The notes below the pieces were generated by a model. It saw nothing but the letters and a program-made list of their open reading frames with translations. It made no database searches and was not told the DNA's origin. Source: Thermoguttaceae bacterium (GTDB lineage Bacteria > Planctomycetota > Planctomycetia > Pirellulales > Thermoguttaceae). Taken from it: DNA of 44,543 nt. Within the stretch, counting starts at the first letter, position 1, and every line of letters starts with the position of its first letter. The DNA lies in assembly GCA_017447865.1 (NCBI GenBank), contig JAFSMO010000059.1, positions 1-44,543 of the forward strand, in the 5' to 3' direction. A program made the position numbers and the translations under genes. Below, in pieces: positions 25,366-35,155 of the stretch.

Positions 25366-25414
25366 CCTGCCGCGAAGAAGCCGAAATGGACGGCCTAAAC
25401 AATCGCGAACCCCT

Positions 25415-25446
25415 TCCTGACCCCACTGTAAATTCTGAATCAGGAG
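25415..25446 (+). promoter_or_regulatory. Possible ribosome-binding-site sequestering stem
   Basis: TCCTGA (25415-25420) can pair with TCAGGA (25440-25445), which covers most of the AGGAG ribosome binding site of the DUF1559 gene. The 19-nt loop contains CCACTGTAA, also present in the aptamer at 25066-25074. It is a candidate translational switch for the riboswitch. Confidence 0.45.
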
Positions 25447-25452
25447 CGAAAA

Positions 25453-26313
25453 ATGCTCAGACGTGCTGCGTTTACACTCGTTGAGCTGCTCGTTGTGATT
25501 GCGATCATCGGCATGCTGGTCGGGCTGCTTTTACCGGCGGTCCAGATGGCACGTGAAAGTGCGCGTCGAATGGTCTGCTCGAACAACTTGAAGCAGTGTG
25601 GGCTGGGGGTCTCGCTTTACGCGACGGCCAATCGCGACACGCTCCCTCCGGGCGGTTACGAGTACCAGTACATGATCACCGGCGGTAAGAATTTCGCCTG
25701 GTCGATGTACATTTTGCCGTACATCGAACAGGGCGCTCTGTACCAGATGATCGACCAGAATTACGCCTACAACGCGTCGCAAAATGCCGAGGCCGCGAAG
25801 CAGGTGATCAGCACGTACCTCTGCCCCGAACTGGCGAGCGCCGAAGCCGTCGTCAACGGGATGGGCCAGTCGCACTACGGCGCGGTCTGCGGAACGACGC
25901 TCCCTGAAAAGGCCAAAGCCGGTGACAATAACGGCGCGATGATTTTCACGGGAACGAAAACGACCAAGAGCCGATTCGGAACTTCGACCAGTGAAACGTT
26001 CAAACCTTTGAAAATCGGCGAGATCCGCGACGGAATGTCCAACACGCTTTTCGTTTCGGAAGACTCCCGCGGCAGTGACGAATACGCCTACGGAGACCGC
26101 GCGTGGATCTCGGCGAACAACGTGTTCGAGGTGGCCTACGGCGTGAACTGCGCCCCGGCAGACGATAATGAAATTTACAGTCTGCACCCCGGCGGAGCGC
26201 ACGCGGCATTCGGCGACGGCTCGGTTCATTTCCTCAAAAAAGGGATGGACACGGAAACGCTCGGTGCGATGATCACCCGCAATTACGGCGACATTTTCCA
26301 GTTTGACGATTAG
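25453..26313 (+). CDS. DUF1559 pilin-like protein under the cobalamin riboswitch
   Basis: This 286-residue DUF1559 protein has a class III (type IV pilin-like) signal: a short basic leader and the processing and helix motif [25 protein letters not shown]. The DUF1559 domain follows, with RRMVCSNNLKQCGLG, FAWSMYILPYIEQ, EIRDGMSNTLFVSED and the terminal HPGGAHAAFGDGSVHFL. Planctomycetes carry many such proteins; their function is not settled, though a surface or pseudopilus role is assumed. AGGAG lies 6 nt before the ATG. A cobalamin riboswitch precedes it and a PEP-CTERM protein gene follows after 65 bp, so both genes are likely B12-responsive. Confidence 0.93.
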   Translation: MLRRAAFTLVELLVVIAIIGMLVGLLLPAVQMARESARRMVCSNNLKQCGLGVSLYATANRDTLPPGGYEYQYMITGGKNFAWSMYILPYIEQGALYQMIDQNYAYNASQNAEAAKQVISTYLCPELASAEAVVNGMGQSHYGAVCGTTLPEKAKAGDNNGAMIFTGTKTTKSRFGTSTSETFKPLKIGEIRDGMSNTLFVSEDSRGSDEYAYGDRAWISANNVFEVAYGVNCAPADDNEIYSLHPGGAHAAFGDGSVHFLKKGMDTETLGAMITRNYGDIFQFDD

Positions 26314-26378
26314 AATTGATTAGAATGAAAAGGATGGCCTGAGACGACCACCCCCGAATAAATTGAAAGGACTGACTA

Positions 26379-27485
26379 ATGAAAAAATTCCTGTTTTTCC
26401 TGTTTCTCGCGGTGGCCGTAATCGCCGGTTCCACCTCGGTTTATGCTGCGGTTTTTACGTTGGGTTTTGAAAATTACGTCCCCGGGACGAATACTTACTA
26501 CCAGGGCTCCGTTCCAGCGGACATCGACGAAGAAGAGTACGCCTACACTTACCCGATGGCATTCCAGACGCCCGCCGGAAAGATCACCCTTGGCTCCGAC
26601 TGGGCCGACTGGGGCATTTACTACGATCCGTACTACCCGTACTGGGCCTGGAACGGCGGTTTTACCATTTCCAATATTTCCGAGGAAAACACTTCGGCAC
26701 CGCGGACGGTGACTGGCACCACCGGCAATATTGAGTCCAACGGAAATTACGTTTACTCCGGCAACCAGTACGCGGCCGTCGCCGGCACGACGAACTACCC
26801 CAACGATGGCTATGGCGTCACGGTTTCCGGCGCGAATTCCTCTGACTCCTACGCGATCCTCTTCGGTTCTTCCTACCGTGGAGTCGCCGGCGGAACCATT
26901 ACTTTCGAAATGCCGGTCGATATTCAGGCCCTGAGCTACACGAACGCGCTCGGCGCCCTGAATATTGTGACCTTCGGCGATTCCTTTTCCGCGAAAGCCT
27001 CCGACGGCAACTGGCAGGCGGTCATCGTGCAGGGGATCGACGCGGAAGGAAAGCTGACCGGGAACCAGGTCCTCATGCTGGCCGACTACCTGAAAGGCAA
27101 TTCCATCGTGACCGACTGGCAGACGGCTGACTTCGCAGACGTTGCGACGAAGGTTTACGATGCGGCCTATTACGGCGTGGATGAGAGCAACGCCGACTAC
27201 CAGGCACTGAAGCAGAACGTCGAGAGCGGCCAGACGGACGATTACCTCGGAAACCCGATTTTGGCCGACTTTGGCGACTTCGAGGGCGTGAAATCCCTGC
27301 TCTTCTACTTTGACGGTTCCGACGAAGGCGCTTGGGGGTTCAACTTCCCGGTTTATGCCGCGCTGGATAATCTGGTCTTCTTCGCGGACGTTCCGGATCC
27401 GAACGCCGTGCCGGAACCCGCCGCGTGGGCGTTGCTGGCTCTTGGGCTTTTGGGAATCTGCTCCGTCGTGAAGCGCAAAAACTGA
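26379..27485 (+). CDS. PEP-CTERM surface protein with DUF4465-like domain
   Basis: The 368-residue product has a signal peptide (cleavage near SVYA-AV) and a C-terminal PEP-CTERM sorting tail: VPEPAAWALLALGLLG followed by basic residues, the substrate form for exosortase. The body resembles DUF4465: GGFTISN, NQYAAVAG, ITFEMPVDIQALSYTNALGA, GDSFSAKA, LMLADYL, DWQTADF and GAWGFNFPVYAALDNLVFF. About 45 residues (near 255-300) look inserted relative to that pattern. I recall DUF4465-type domains in B12-linked loci and in BtuH-like cobamide-binding lipoproteins of gut Bacteroides; I cannot verify that here. With the upstream riboswitch, a cobamide-capture role is plausible inference. AAAGGA precedes the ATG. 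Confidence 0.85.
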   Translation: MKKFLFFLFLAVAVIAGSTSVYAAVFTLGFENYVPGTNTYYQGSVPADIDEEEYAYTYPMAFQTPAGKITLGSDWADWGIYYDPYYPYWAWNGGFTISNISEENTSAPRTVTGTTGNIESNGNYVYSGNQYAAVAGTTNYPNDGYGVTVSGANSSDSYAILFGSSYRGVAGGTITFEMPVDIQALSYTNALGALNIVTFGDSFSAKASDGNWQAVIVQGIDAEGKLTGNQVLMLADYLKGNSIVTDWQTADFADVATKVYDAAYYGVDESNADYQALKQNVESGQTDDYLGNPILADFGDFEGVKSLLFYFDGSDEGAWGFNFPVYAALDNLVFFADVPDPNAVPEPAAWALLALGLLGICSVVKRKN

Positions 27486-27523
27486 AACACAGATCCGAGC
27501 ATTAACCCTCCAGTTTTTAAAAG

Positions 27524-27562
27524 AGGCCGGGAAGAAAACCACAAAAAGGTTTCACCCGGCCT
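27524..27562 (+). terminator. Probable terminator after the PEP-CTERM gene
   Basis: A strong stem AGGCCGGG (27524-27531) / CCCGGCCT (27555-27562) with an inner AAACC / GGTTT. The tail is TCCTTCAT, not a clean T-run, so termination may be partial. Confidence 0.55.
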
Positions 27563-27724
27563 TCCTTCATGAATGATTGAACCTCTTCTTATTCTGAATC
27601 AAATTTAACGCCATTTTCACCTAAAATATTTTTCTCATTTTTCTCAAACCGCCCACTTTCTCTAGCTTTGTCGTGCATAATAGAATCGGAAGGAGAATTT
27701 ACCAAAAACCCAAAGAGGAAACCA

Positions 27725-29149
27725 ATGCTTGACTTCTCATCTGAAACACTTTGGCTGGAACGCCACGACGAAGAATTTCTCACTCTTGCAGAGGCGGCGG
27801 AACGATTTAACGTTTCCACGAAAACCATCACGCGCTGGCGAAAGCTCGGTCTGGAGAGCGAAACGCGGCTGATCAAAAGCCGGCACCGGGTCGTCATCCG
27901 GGCGGACCGTCTGGAGGCGTTCGCCGCCGCTCAGCCCAAACGGGTCGAAAAGGGCCGGAAGTTTTCCCAAATGACCGACGCGGAACGGGCGGAGATCCTG
28001 ACCCGCGCGGCGCAAATGGCGGCGGTGGGACGCACGCTCACTGAGACGATCCGACTTCTGGCCGAACGCACCGGGCGGAGCACCGAAACGATCCGCTACA
28101 CGCTGAAAAAGCACGACACGCAGGAACCCAAAGAGGCGATTTTTCCGCGTTACGACCGGACGCTCACCGATGCCGAGCGGCACCAGCTTCTCGCCGATTT
28201 CCGCGCCGGGATGAAGCTGGACGTTCTGTGCGACCGCTACACCCGAACCAAAACGACGATTTACCGCGTCGTGGCGGAAACCCGGGCGGAGGAAATTCTT
28301 GCCCTGGACCTGAATTTTATGACGTGCCCCGAAATCGAGACGCTGAAACCCGGCTCCAACGAGGAGCGCGTGGTTCTGGGCGAAATGCCAAAATCGGCCA
28401 AAGCGGCCCGCAAACCGCGGCTTCCAGGCGATCTGCCGTCGTACCTGGCGAGCCTCTACGAGGTCCCGCTCTTAACGTTCGCGCAGGAGCAGCATCTTTT
28501 CCGGAAGATGAACTACCTGAAAATGCGGGCGTTTCAGGCGCGGCTCCAGCTCGACCCCAAGCGCCCGGTGCGACATTTGATGGAGCAGATCGAAAACGAT
28601 TTTGCCGCCTCGAACGACGTGAAAAACCAGCTCGTCACAGCCAATCTGCGCCTGGTGGTTTCCATCGCGAAGCGCCATGCCGGAAGCGCGAACAATCTGT
28701 TCGACCTGATTTCTGACGGCAACATGTCGCTGATCCGGGCGGTGGAAAAATTCGACTACGCCCGAAAAAACCGGTTCAGCACGTACGCGAGCTGGGCGAT
28801 CATGAAGAACTACACGCGGGCGGCCACGGAGGAGCAGTGGTACCAGCGCAAATTCACGCCGCTCGAGAACGAAGCGAACGTGGAGCGCGAGGAGGAGGTT
28901 TACGACCCGATCGAGTTTGAACGCTCGCAAACGCGCCAGCAAAAACGGGTGGCGGCCATTCTGAAGTGCCTGACGCCGCGGGAACAGTTGATCATCATCC
29001 GCCGCTTCGGCCTGGACCGCAACTACCCGCCCATGACGCTCAAGCAGGTGGGCGAAGAACTGGGCGTCACGAAAGAGCGCATCCGCCAGATCGAGATTTT
29101 GGTGATTGGGAAACTGAGAGAAAAGAACCCGGTGATCCCGGAAGGTTGA
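27725..29149 (+). CDS. Sigma-70 family factor with extra N-terminal DNA-binding domains
   Basis: This 474-residue sigma factor has a MerR/excisionase-like helix-turn-helix at about 18-65 (LTLAEAAERFNVSTKTITRW), then two further HTH-like segments (near 80-130 and 140-190, the latter with MKLDVLCDRYTRTKTTIYRV). The sigma core follows: a region 1.2-like PSYLASLYEVPLLT, region 2 (NLRLVVSIAKRHAGSANNLF, FSTYASWAIMKNY) and region 4 (LTPREQLIIIRRFGL, GVTKERIRQIE). It resembles the large planctomycete sigma factors rather than the housekeeping one. The ATG at 27725 has AGAGGA upstream; a TTG at 27668 is less likely. Its targets are unknown. The stop codon touches a palindromic element. Confidence 0.9.
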   Translation: MLDFSSETLWLERHDEEFLTLAEAAERFNVSTKTITRWRKLGLESETRLIKSRHRVVIRADRLEAFAAAQPKRVEKGRKFSQMTDAERAEILTRAAQMAAVGRTLTETIRLLAERTGRSTETIRYTLKKHDTQEPKEAIFPRYDRTLTDAERHQLLADFRAGMKLDVLCDRYTRTKTTIYRVVAETRAEEILALDLNFMTCPEIETLKPGSNEERVVLGEMPKSAKAARKPRLPGDLPSYLASLYEVPLLTFAQEQHLFRKMNYLKMRAFQARLQLDPKRPVRHLMEQIENDFAASNDVKNQLVTANLRLVVSIAKRHAGSANNLFDLISDGNMSLIRAVEKFDYARKNRFSTYASWAIMKNYTRAATEEQWYQRKFTPLENEANVEREEEVYDPIEFERSQTRQQKRVAAILKCLTPREQLIIIRRFGLDRNYPPMTLKQVGEELGVTKERIRQIEILVIGKLREKNPVIPEG

Positions 29150-29357
29150 TCCGGAGGGCCGGCGTGTGGAGTGCGGCAATACAGAAGCCGAAGGCTTCAT
29201 TTGCCGCTTTCACTTGGCGGCCAAAAAACTTTCCAATTAAAAAAGGTTTTCGCGTGAGGAACGTCCAGCTTGCTTCAGCGGCAAACGCCTCTGCGAGGCG
29301 GTATTGCCGCAAGGGAAAGCGATGAAGGTCGCTTGCGCGACTGTATCATCGCACTCC
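29148..29357. repeat. Intergenic multi-hairpin palindromic element
   Basis: The element is bounded by GGAGTGCG (29168-29175) and CGCACTCC (29350-29357), 8-bp terminal inverted repeats. Inside are three strong hairpins: GCGGCAA...TTGCCGC (29173-29207), GCGGCAA...TTGCCGC (29278-29310) and GCGATGA...TCATCGC (29319-29352). Its left flank, GATCCGGAGGGCCGGCGT (29148-29165), recurs exactly and inverted at 41021-41038. No open frame fits. It looks like a dispersed MITE- or REP-like repeat. Confidence 0.75.
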
Positions 29358-29383
29358 AAAAAACGGGGTCATTACTGACCCCG
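29358..29383 (-). terminator. Intrinsic terminator after ilvB
   Basis: A perfect stem CGGGGTCA / TGACCCCG with a TTAC loop. On the minus strand it is followed by six T residues, 10 bp past the ilvB stop. Confidence 0.93.
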
Positions 29384-29392
29384 CTCGCCTTC

Positions 29393-31225
29393 TCATTCCG
29401 TGATCGAATCCGCAAACGTTCCGCCGGCCGGGATCATCGGGATCACCTGCTCACTGTACGGAATCGCGACGTCCAGAATGAATGGGCCGTCCGCGTCGAT
29501 CATCTCCTGCAGCGCGTCTTTCAGCTCGGCCGGATCGCAAACGAAGCGGCCTTTCCAGCCGAAGCCCTCCGCGATCTTCACGAAATCCGGGTACCGGTTC
29601 GTCGGGCAGTAGTCCTTTTTATCCGCGTACTTTTCCGGATCGTCGATCGGGCCGAGGTACGTCTGCGCGTGGTTTTTGTTGCAGAAGCGGTCTTCCCACT
29701 GGTACACCATCCCGAGGTACTGATTGTTCAGCAGCAGCAGTTTGACCGGGATCTTCTCGCACTGGCACGCGGCCATTTCCTGAATGTTCATCAGCAGACT
29801 GCCGTCGCCTTCGACCACGATCACCATTTTGTCCGGATTGCCGACTTTCGCGCCCATGCCGGCCGGAAGCCCGAAGCCCATCGTGCCGGCGCCGCCGGAC
29901 GTGAGCCAGTGCTTCGGCTGGTTGATCTTGAAGAACTGCGCGGCCCACATCTGGTGCTGGCCGACGCCCGTCGCGACGATCGGGTTCTGGTCCTTCGTCA
30001 TTTCGTAAAGCGTTTCGAGCGCCTGCTGCGGCAGAATGTTTTTCTTGCTCGGGCGGTACGTCATCCCCAGCTTTTTCTTCCAATCCGCGACCTGCTTCAG
30101 CCACGGCGTGTAATCGGCGTGATTCTTCGGCAAAATTGTGTTGATTTTCTGCATCACGGCCTTCAAATCGCCCGAGATCGCAATCGACGGGTCGATGACC
30201 TTGCGGATCTCCGACGGGTCGATCTCCACGTGGACGACTTTGGCGTATGGGGCGAATTTCGAGGCGTTCCCCGTCACGCGGTCACTGAAGCGGGCACCGA
30301 GCACCATGAGCAGGTCGCACTCGTGGACCACTTTGTTCGCCGCGACCGAGCCGTGCATTCCGAGCAGCCCCAGAGAGAGCGGATGCTCCGCCGGGAAACC
30401 GCCCAGCGCCATCAGCGTGCTGGCGACCGGGATCTGCATCTTCTCGGCGAATTTCAACACTTCGTCCGTCGCTTCGGATGAAATCGCGCCGCCGCCGAGG
30501 TAAATGACCGGCCGTTCCGCTTTTTTCAGCGCCGCGACCCATTCGTTCATCTTCGCGTCATCGATTGCCGGATAAGATTTCTCGTCGTAACTTGGAAGAC
30601 GCATCGAAGCGTTAAAATCCGGCTCCTCGAAAATGCACGTTCCGTCTTCACCCTTGAACGGCTCGCCGACCTTCGCGAGGAAAACGTTCTTCGGAATGTC
30701 CACCAGCACCGGACCTTTGCGGCCCGTGTTTGCGACGTGAAACGCCTCGTTAATGACGCGCGTAATGTCGTTCGGGTTCATGATCAGGGCGTGGTGCTTC
30801 GTGATGCTGCGGAAAACTTCCGTCGAGGGCATTTCCTGGAACGCGTCGGTTCCAATGACGTGCGTACCGACCTGGCCCGTGATGGCGACGAGCGGGATCG
30901 AGTCCATCTTCGCGTCCGCGATCGCGGTAAGGAGGTTCGCAGCGCCCGGGCCTGAAGTGGCCGAGCATACACCGACTTTTCCAGTACTCCTTGCGTATCC
31001 CTGCGCGGCAAAACCACCGCCCTGCTCGTGACGCGGCAGGACGACGCGGATTTTGTCCTCGTAGCGGGAGTACGCCTGATGAAGTGGAATCACGGCTCCG
31101 CCTGGGTATGCGAACACCGTGTCCACGTTGTGATGAAGAAGCGCGAGTACCACGACGTCCGCACCGGTCAGGGGTTGGGTGGATGTGGCGGTTTGCGCTG
31201 CGTTCATGATTTTGGTCTTAGACAC
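29393..31225 (-). CDS. ilvB: Acetolactate synthase, large subunit
   Basis: This thiamine-diphosphate enzyme makes acetolactate or acetohydroxybutyrate, the first common step of branched-chain amino acid synthesis. The 610-residue product has [15 protein letters not shown], the catalytic Glu in [35 protein letters not shown], a central FAD-binding-type domain, and the ThDP motif [13 protein letters not shown] ... [11 protein letters not shown]. The GTG at 31225 is chosen because AAGGAG lies 7 nt upstream. No ilvN regulatory subunit gene follows; the gene has its own promoter and terminator. Confidence 0.94.
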   Translation of the reverse strand: MSKTKIMNAAQTATSTQPLTGADVVVLALLHHNVDTVFAYPGGAVIPLHQAYSRYEDKIRVVLPRHEQGGGFAAQGYARSTGKVGVCSATSGPGAANLLTAIADAKMDSIPLVAITGQVGTHVIGTDAFQEMPSTEVFRSITKHHALIMNPNDITRVINEAFHVANTGRKGPVLVDIPKNVFLAKVGEPFKGEDGTCIFEEPDFNASMRLPSYDEKSYPAIDDAKMNEWVAALKKAERPVIYLGGGAISSEATDEVLKFAEKMQIPVASTLMALGGFPAEHPLSLGLLGMHGSVAANKVVHECDLLMVLGARFSDRVTGNASKFAPYAKVVHVEIDPSEIRKVIDPSIAISGDLKAVMQKINTILPKNHADYTPWLKQVADWKKKLGMTYRPSKKNILPQQALETLYEMTKDQNPIVATGVGQHQMWAAQFFKINQPKHWLTSGGAGTMGFGLPAGMGAKVGNPDKMVIVVEGDGSLLMNIQEMAACQCEKIPVKLLLLNNQYLGMVYQWEDRFCNKNHAQTYLGPIDDPEKYADKKDYCPTNRYPDFVKIAEGFGWKGRFVCDPAELKDALQEMIDADGPFILDVAIPYSEQVIPMIPAGGTFADSITE

Positions 31226-31304
31226 GGAAATTCTCCTTGTGAAAATGATTTGAAAAAAATACAAAACAGTGAATATTTCTCCATGATAAGAAATAAACCT
31301 TCAT

Positions 31305-31332
31305 ATTATACTACATTTAAAAAAAATTTCAA
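31305..31332 (-). promoter_or_regulatory. Promoter of ilvB
   Basis: On the minus strand TTGAAA (31327-31332), a 16-nt spacer and TATAAT (31305-31310), about 80 bp before the GTG start. Confidence 0.85.
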
Positions 31333-31503
31333 GGACGGAGGGGAAAGTTTTCGTGAACCTTCGGGGCTTTTTCTTCAGGCACGGCACTTTTTGACTCTGG
31401 CGCGATTTTTAGCGTCTGGGGAATTTTTTTGGGGTTTTTCTGAAAATCTTTCAAAATTCCTGAAAAATCTCATCAAAATTTTCTCCAAATTCTCATTTCC
31501 GTG

Positions 31504-31509
31504 TATAAT
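31504..31509 (+). promoter_or_regulatory. Candidate -10 box of the beta-strand-repeat gene
   Basis: TATAAT lies about 52 bp before the ATG. The region 17 bp upstream (TTCTCC) is a poor -35, so an activator or alternative sigma factor may be needed. Confidence 0.5.
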
Positions 31510-31560
31510 ATTTACTAAGTAATTAGAGTTTTTTCATCCATTTATTTTTTGGAAAAGAAA

Positions 31561-34500
31561 ATGCGCGCTCCACTACTCCGCGTTTTACCTATTTTCGTGA
31601 TTTTGGCCCTGGTCTGCGGCTCTGGCTCCTTTGCAGCAGAATACACCATCAACACCAACCCGGACGCGACGGACTACACACTGAACGCCGGCGACACGCT
31701 GACGGCCGGCCTGACCGCGACGCACTCCGGCACGCTGACCATCGGCGGAAATTCGACCGTTTCGACCGGCGCCAACACGCTGACCTCATCCGGCGCCATT
31801 ACGGGCACGGCCGGAACGACCATCACGAAAACCGGCACGGGAACCTGGTCCATCTCCGCCGCGAACGAAAATTTCAACTCGTCCATTGATCTGCAGGAGG
31901 GGACGCTCCACGTCACGAATCGTTACTCGATCGGAAACGTGAACGTGAACATCGGCGAAAACGCGACGTTCGAGGTCAACCGCCTCAACTCCCAGAACGG
32001 CACGGCGGTTTCTGACTACGTGGGGACCATTTCCGGCACCGGCACGCTGAAACTCACCTCGGTCGGGAACTGGATGTCGAGCAACGGCTCGAACCCGACC
32101 CAGTTCCTCAGCACGTACATGAACGATTTCACCGGGACGCTCTGGCTCTCCGGCTCCTCGAACGGTTCACGCTTCCGCATCGGCTCCGCCGGCGACATGG
32201 AGATCGTGAACAGGCTGAAACTGATCAAAATCGACGGAAACGGCGAGTTCTGGAACGCCACCACCAACGCGGTCAACATCGATTTCGACCTGAACGGTTT
32301 CGGAGCCTCCGACGGAACCAAACGCGGCGCGATCCGAATCGATTCCAACCAGACGTACAACGGAACCTTCACGCTTTCCGGCAATTCCTCCATTGGTTTC
32401 TGCAGCGTTTCGGGACGCACTGCCACGTTTAACAACACGATCGCGACCAACGGCTACACCCTGCAGCTGGGAACGACCATTCCCAACACGGCAGAGGGGA
32501 ATTTTTGCACGTTTTATTTGAACGGTGACGTCACAAGCGGCGGGACCCTCGGAACGATCGAAGTCCCGAAAACCCAGCTGAACGGGGCCGCCGGCGGAAA
32601 CGTGAAACTGGTGGTCGGGAATTCCTCGGCCGCGGATTCTCCCGTGACGCAGACGATCAACGCGAATATTGCTTACAGCGGCGCGTGGGCTTCCGGCGTG
32701 CACACGCTTACCTTCCAGCCCGGCGCGAACCGGACGATCGAAGTGAAGGGCGTGATCTCCGGTGAGGGCAGCCTCACGAAAACCGGCGCGGGGACGCTCG
32801 TCCTTTCCGGCGCCAACACGTACCAGGGCGCGACGTCCATCACGGCCGGAACGGTCAAAGTCACCAAAGCCGGCGGCCTCGGGACCAACACGGTGGACAT
32901 CGCGGAGGATGCGACCCTCATTTGGAATGCCGCGAATACGGGCAGCACGCTCGTGACGAATTTCACGAACCAGTTCACCGGGACCGGTACGATTCGCCTC
33001 GATAATCTCGGGAACTTCATGACCACGACCGGCGCTTCGGCGCTTTCCAACTACATGACGGGCTTCAACGGCACGCTGACGGTCGGCTCCGGAACGCGTT
33101 TCCGTCTCGACCAGGGCGCCAATGACGCCGCGGGTCTGGCGAACGTGAAAGAAATCATCGTTGAGGAGGGCGGCCAGTTCTGGATCCAAAGCAATGGAGC
33201 GACCATTGCGCCTAAAATCATTTTGGGAAGCACAAAATGGGTGACCGAACCCGGCGTTCCGGGCGGCATCCGTCTCTCCAACACTTTTTCCGCCACGGGT
33301 GGAATGGAACTTTCCGCGGACTCGGCGATGGGGTTCATCTACACCAGCAACCCAGTCGCAACGTTCTCCGGCGGTCTGGAAACGAACGGGCACACGCTCG
33401 CCATCCGGAACTACGCCAGCCCGGCCTACGGGACCGTGGTGCTCAGCGGTCCCATTTCCTCGGGGACGGCGACCGCGCCCGCCAATTACGGGAAAATTCA
33501 GGTGAACGTCAATCAAGCGTGTACGCTGAAATTCACTGCCGACACGCGGGAAGGTTTCGCGACGACGCAGGCGCTGAACGTGAACATCGCCATGGACACA
33601 AACCCCCTGGTTTTTGACGTGGCCGACGGTTACACGCTCCAGCTCAACGGAAACCTCACCGGCTCGGGCACCATCACGAAAAACGGTACGGGAACGCTCC
33701 TCATCACGCAGTCCAACGCCCAGGAATCGGGCGCCGTCACCCTGAACGCCGGCACGACCAAAGTCACGGCGGTAAGCGGCCTTGGAACCGGTACGGTCAA
33801 CATCGCGGAAGACGCGACCCTCATTTGGAATGCCGCGAATCCTAAAAATAATTCTGGAGCCAGCCTCCCGGTCAATTTCACGAACCAGTTCACGGGCACG
33901 GGTACGCTGCGCCTTGATGAACTCAACAACTTCATGACCACGAGCGCTGACGTGGCGCTTTCCAACTACCTGACGGGCTTCAAGGGCACACTGGTGATCG
34001 GAGACGGGACCCGAGTACGTCTCGACCGGGGCGCCAGTGACGCGGCCGGACTGGCGAATGTGAAAGAAATCGTCGTGGAGCCAGGCGGTCAGTTTTGGCT
34101 GAACGCGAATTCCTACGAAATTTCGACAAATCTTACGCTCGCGGGAAAAGGCTGGAACAATAAAGGCTGGGATACTCCGGAAAACCCTTACGGCGCGATG
34201 CGGATGACGAACAATTTCAAGATCAACGGCGCGCTGACGCTCGCAGATGACACGGAGCTCAATTTCGTAGGCGCCTGCACCGCGAATTTTGCCGGCGGGA
34301 CCGAGATGAACGGCCACAGCCTGCGGATCTACGGCGGCTCGGCGGGAACGGCCGTTTTTGGCGGACCCATCGCCTCCACGGGCGGCGCACTGGGAACGAT
34401 CAATTTCGAAGCCACCAACTCGACGCTGAAATTCACGAGCATGCCGAGCGACACGAAAACCCAGGCCATCGACGCGAACATCAACGCGGCCGCCCGCCCG

Positions 34501-35079
34501 GTCATTTTCGCGCCGGAAGCGGATTACACGCTCCAGCTCAACGGAACGCTGACCTCGACCGGGACCGTCACGAAAGAAGGCGCCGGAACGCTCGTTTTCA
34601 CGAACTCGCAGACACTCGGCACGCTGGTCGTGAGTGACGGGACGCTGAAAATCAACGACGGCACGACCCTGACGGCCAATTCCGTCACGCTCGCCCCGCA
34701 GGCGCTTTTGGATCTGACGCTCAGTTCCGCAACGGCCGACACGCCGCTGCTGACCGTCAATGGAACGCTGACTTCCAACTCGCTTGAAGGCGAAATCGCA
34801 TTTTCCAAAGACGCCGACACGACCATCGAGGCCGGCGACTCGTTCCTCCTGATGACCGCCGCCGGAATGTCCGACGCCGACTTTTCGAGCCTGAATTTCG
34901 CGGAATCGAACGATTCGCTGATCGACTTCCCGGGCGGCGTTTGGAACTACTCGCTTCAGCAGCTGGGAAGCGGCATCGGGATTTACGCGACGGCGCAGCT
35001 TGACAGCTCCGTGCCGGAACCTTCCGCCTGGCTCCTGCTGGCCCTCGGCGCCTTTTTCCTGCTGAGACGGAAAAAATGA
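31561..35079 (+). CDS. PEP-CTERM protein with autotransporter-type beta-strand repeats
   Basis: The 1172-residue exported protein has a signal peptide (cleavage near SFAA-EY), a Thr/Gly/Asn-rich body of autotransporter-associated beta-strand repeats ([15 protein letters not shown] type motifs: [44 protein letters not shown]), and a PEP-CTERM tail ([20 protein letters not shown]). At least three long modules recur, each opening with [15 protein letters not shown] or a variant, then [19 protein letters not shown] and GGQFW. A beta-helical surface fibre is likely. No autotransporter barrel is present, so anchoring should go through the PEP-CTERM route. The ATG at 31561 has GGAAAAG upstream. Confidence 0.9.
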   Translation: MRAPLLRVLPIFVILALVCGSGSFAAEYTINTNPDATDYTLNAGDTLTAGLTATHSGTLTIGGNSTVSTGANTLTSSGAITGTAGTTITKTGTGTWSISAANENFNSSIDLQEGTLHVTNRYSIGNVNVNIGENATFEVNRLNSQNGTAVSDYVGTISGTGTLKLTSVGNWMSSNGSNPTQFLSTYMNDFTGTLWLSGSSNGSRFRIGSAGDMEIVNRLKLIKIDGNGEFWNATTNAVNIDFDLNGFGASDGTKRGAIRIDSNQTYNGTFTLSGNSSIGFCSVSGRTATFNNTIATNGYTLQLGTTIPNTAEGNFCTFYLNGDVTSGGTLGTIEVPKTQLNGAAGGNVKLVVGNSSAADSPVTQTINANIAYSGAWASGVHTLTFQPGANRTIEVKGVISGEGSLTKTGAGTLVLSGANTYQGATSITAGTVKVTKAGGLGTNTVDIAEDATLIWNAANTGSTLVTNFTNQFTGTGTIRLDNLGNFMTTTGASALSNYMTGFNGTLTVGSGTRFRLDQGANDAAGLANVKEIIVEEGGQFWIQSNGATIAPKIILGSTKWVTEPGVPGGIRLSNTFSATGGMELSADSAMGFIYTSNPVATFSGGLETNGHTLAIRNYASPAYGTVVLSGPISSGTATAPANYGKIQVNVNQACTLKFTADTREGFATTQALNVNIAMDTNPLVFDVADGYTLQLNGNLTGSGTITKNGTGTLLITQSNAQESGAVTLNAGTTKVTAVSGLGTGTVNIAEDATLIWNAANPKNNSGASLPVNFTNQFTGTGTLRLDELNNFMTTSADVALSNYLTGFKGTLVIGDGTRVRLDRGASDAAGLANVKEIVVEPGGQFWLNANSYEISTNLTLAGKGWNNKGWDTPENPYGAMRMTNNFKINGALTLADDTELNFVGACTANFAGGTEMNGHSLRIYGGSAGTAVFGGPIASTGGALGTINFEATNSTLKFTSMPSDTKTQAIDANINAAARPVIFAPEADYTLQLNGTLTSTGTVTKEGAGTLVFTNSQTLGTLVVSDGTLKINDGTTLTANSVTLAPQALLDLTLSSATADTPLLTVNGTLTSNSLEGEIAFSKDADTTIEAGDSFLLMTAAGMSDADFSSLNFAESNDSLIDFPGGVWNYSLQQLGSGIGIYATAQLDSSVPEPSAWLLLALGAFFLLRRKK

Positions 35080-35155
35080 GGGAAAACCTTTCCTCCCCGA
35101 ACCACAGAAATACGTAAATCCACCACATTTTGGCTTTTACCCCCCAGAGAATCAA

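Larger units (their letters stand above)
31226..31560. promoter_or_regulatory. Divergent promoter region between ilvB and the repeat protein gene
   Basis: This 335-bp AT-rich region holds the ilvB promoter (31305-31332, minus) and a TATAAT box facing right (31504-31509). The middle (about 31335-31480) is rich in T-runs, and I see no gene, repeat or clear operator in it. Confidence 0.6.

Noticed and set aside
31028..31522. Rightward frame across the ilvB start and promoter
   Set aside because: Its first half is antisense to ilvB and the rest translates T-rich non-coding DNA.
31561..35079. True autotransporter
   Set aside because: The C-terminus is a PEP-CTERM tail and no outer-membrane beta-barrel is present.
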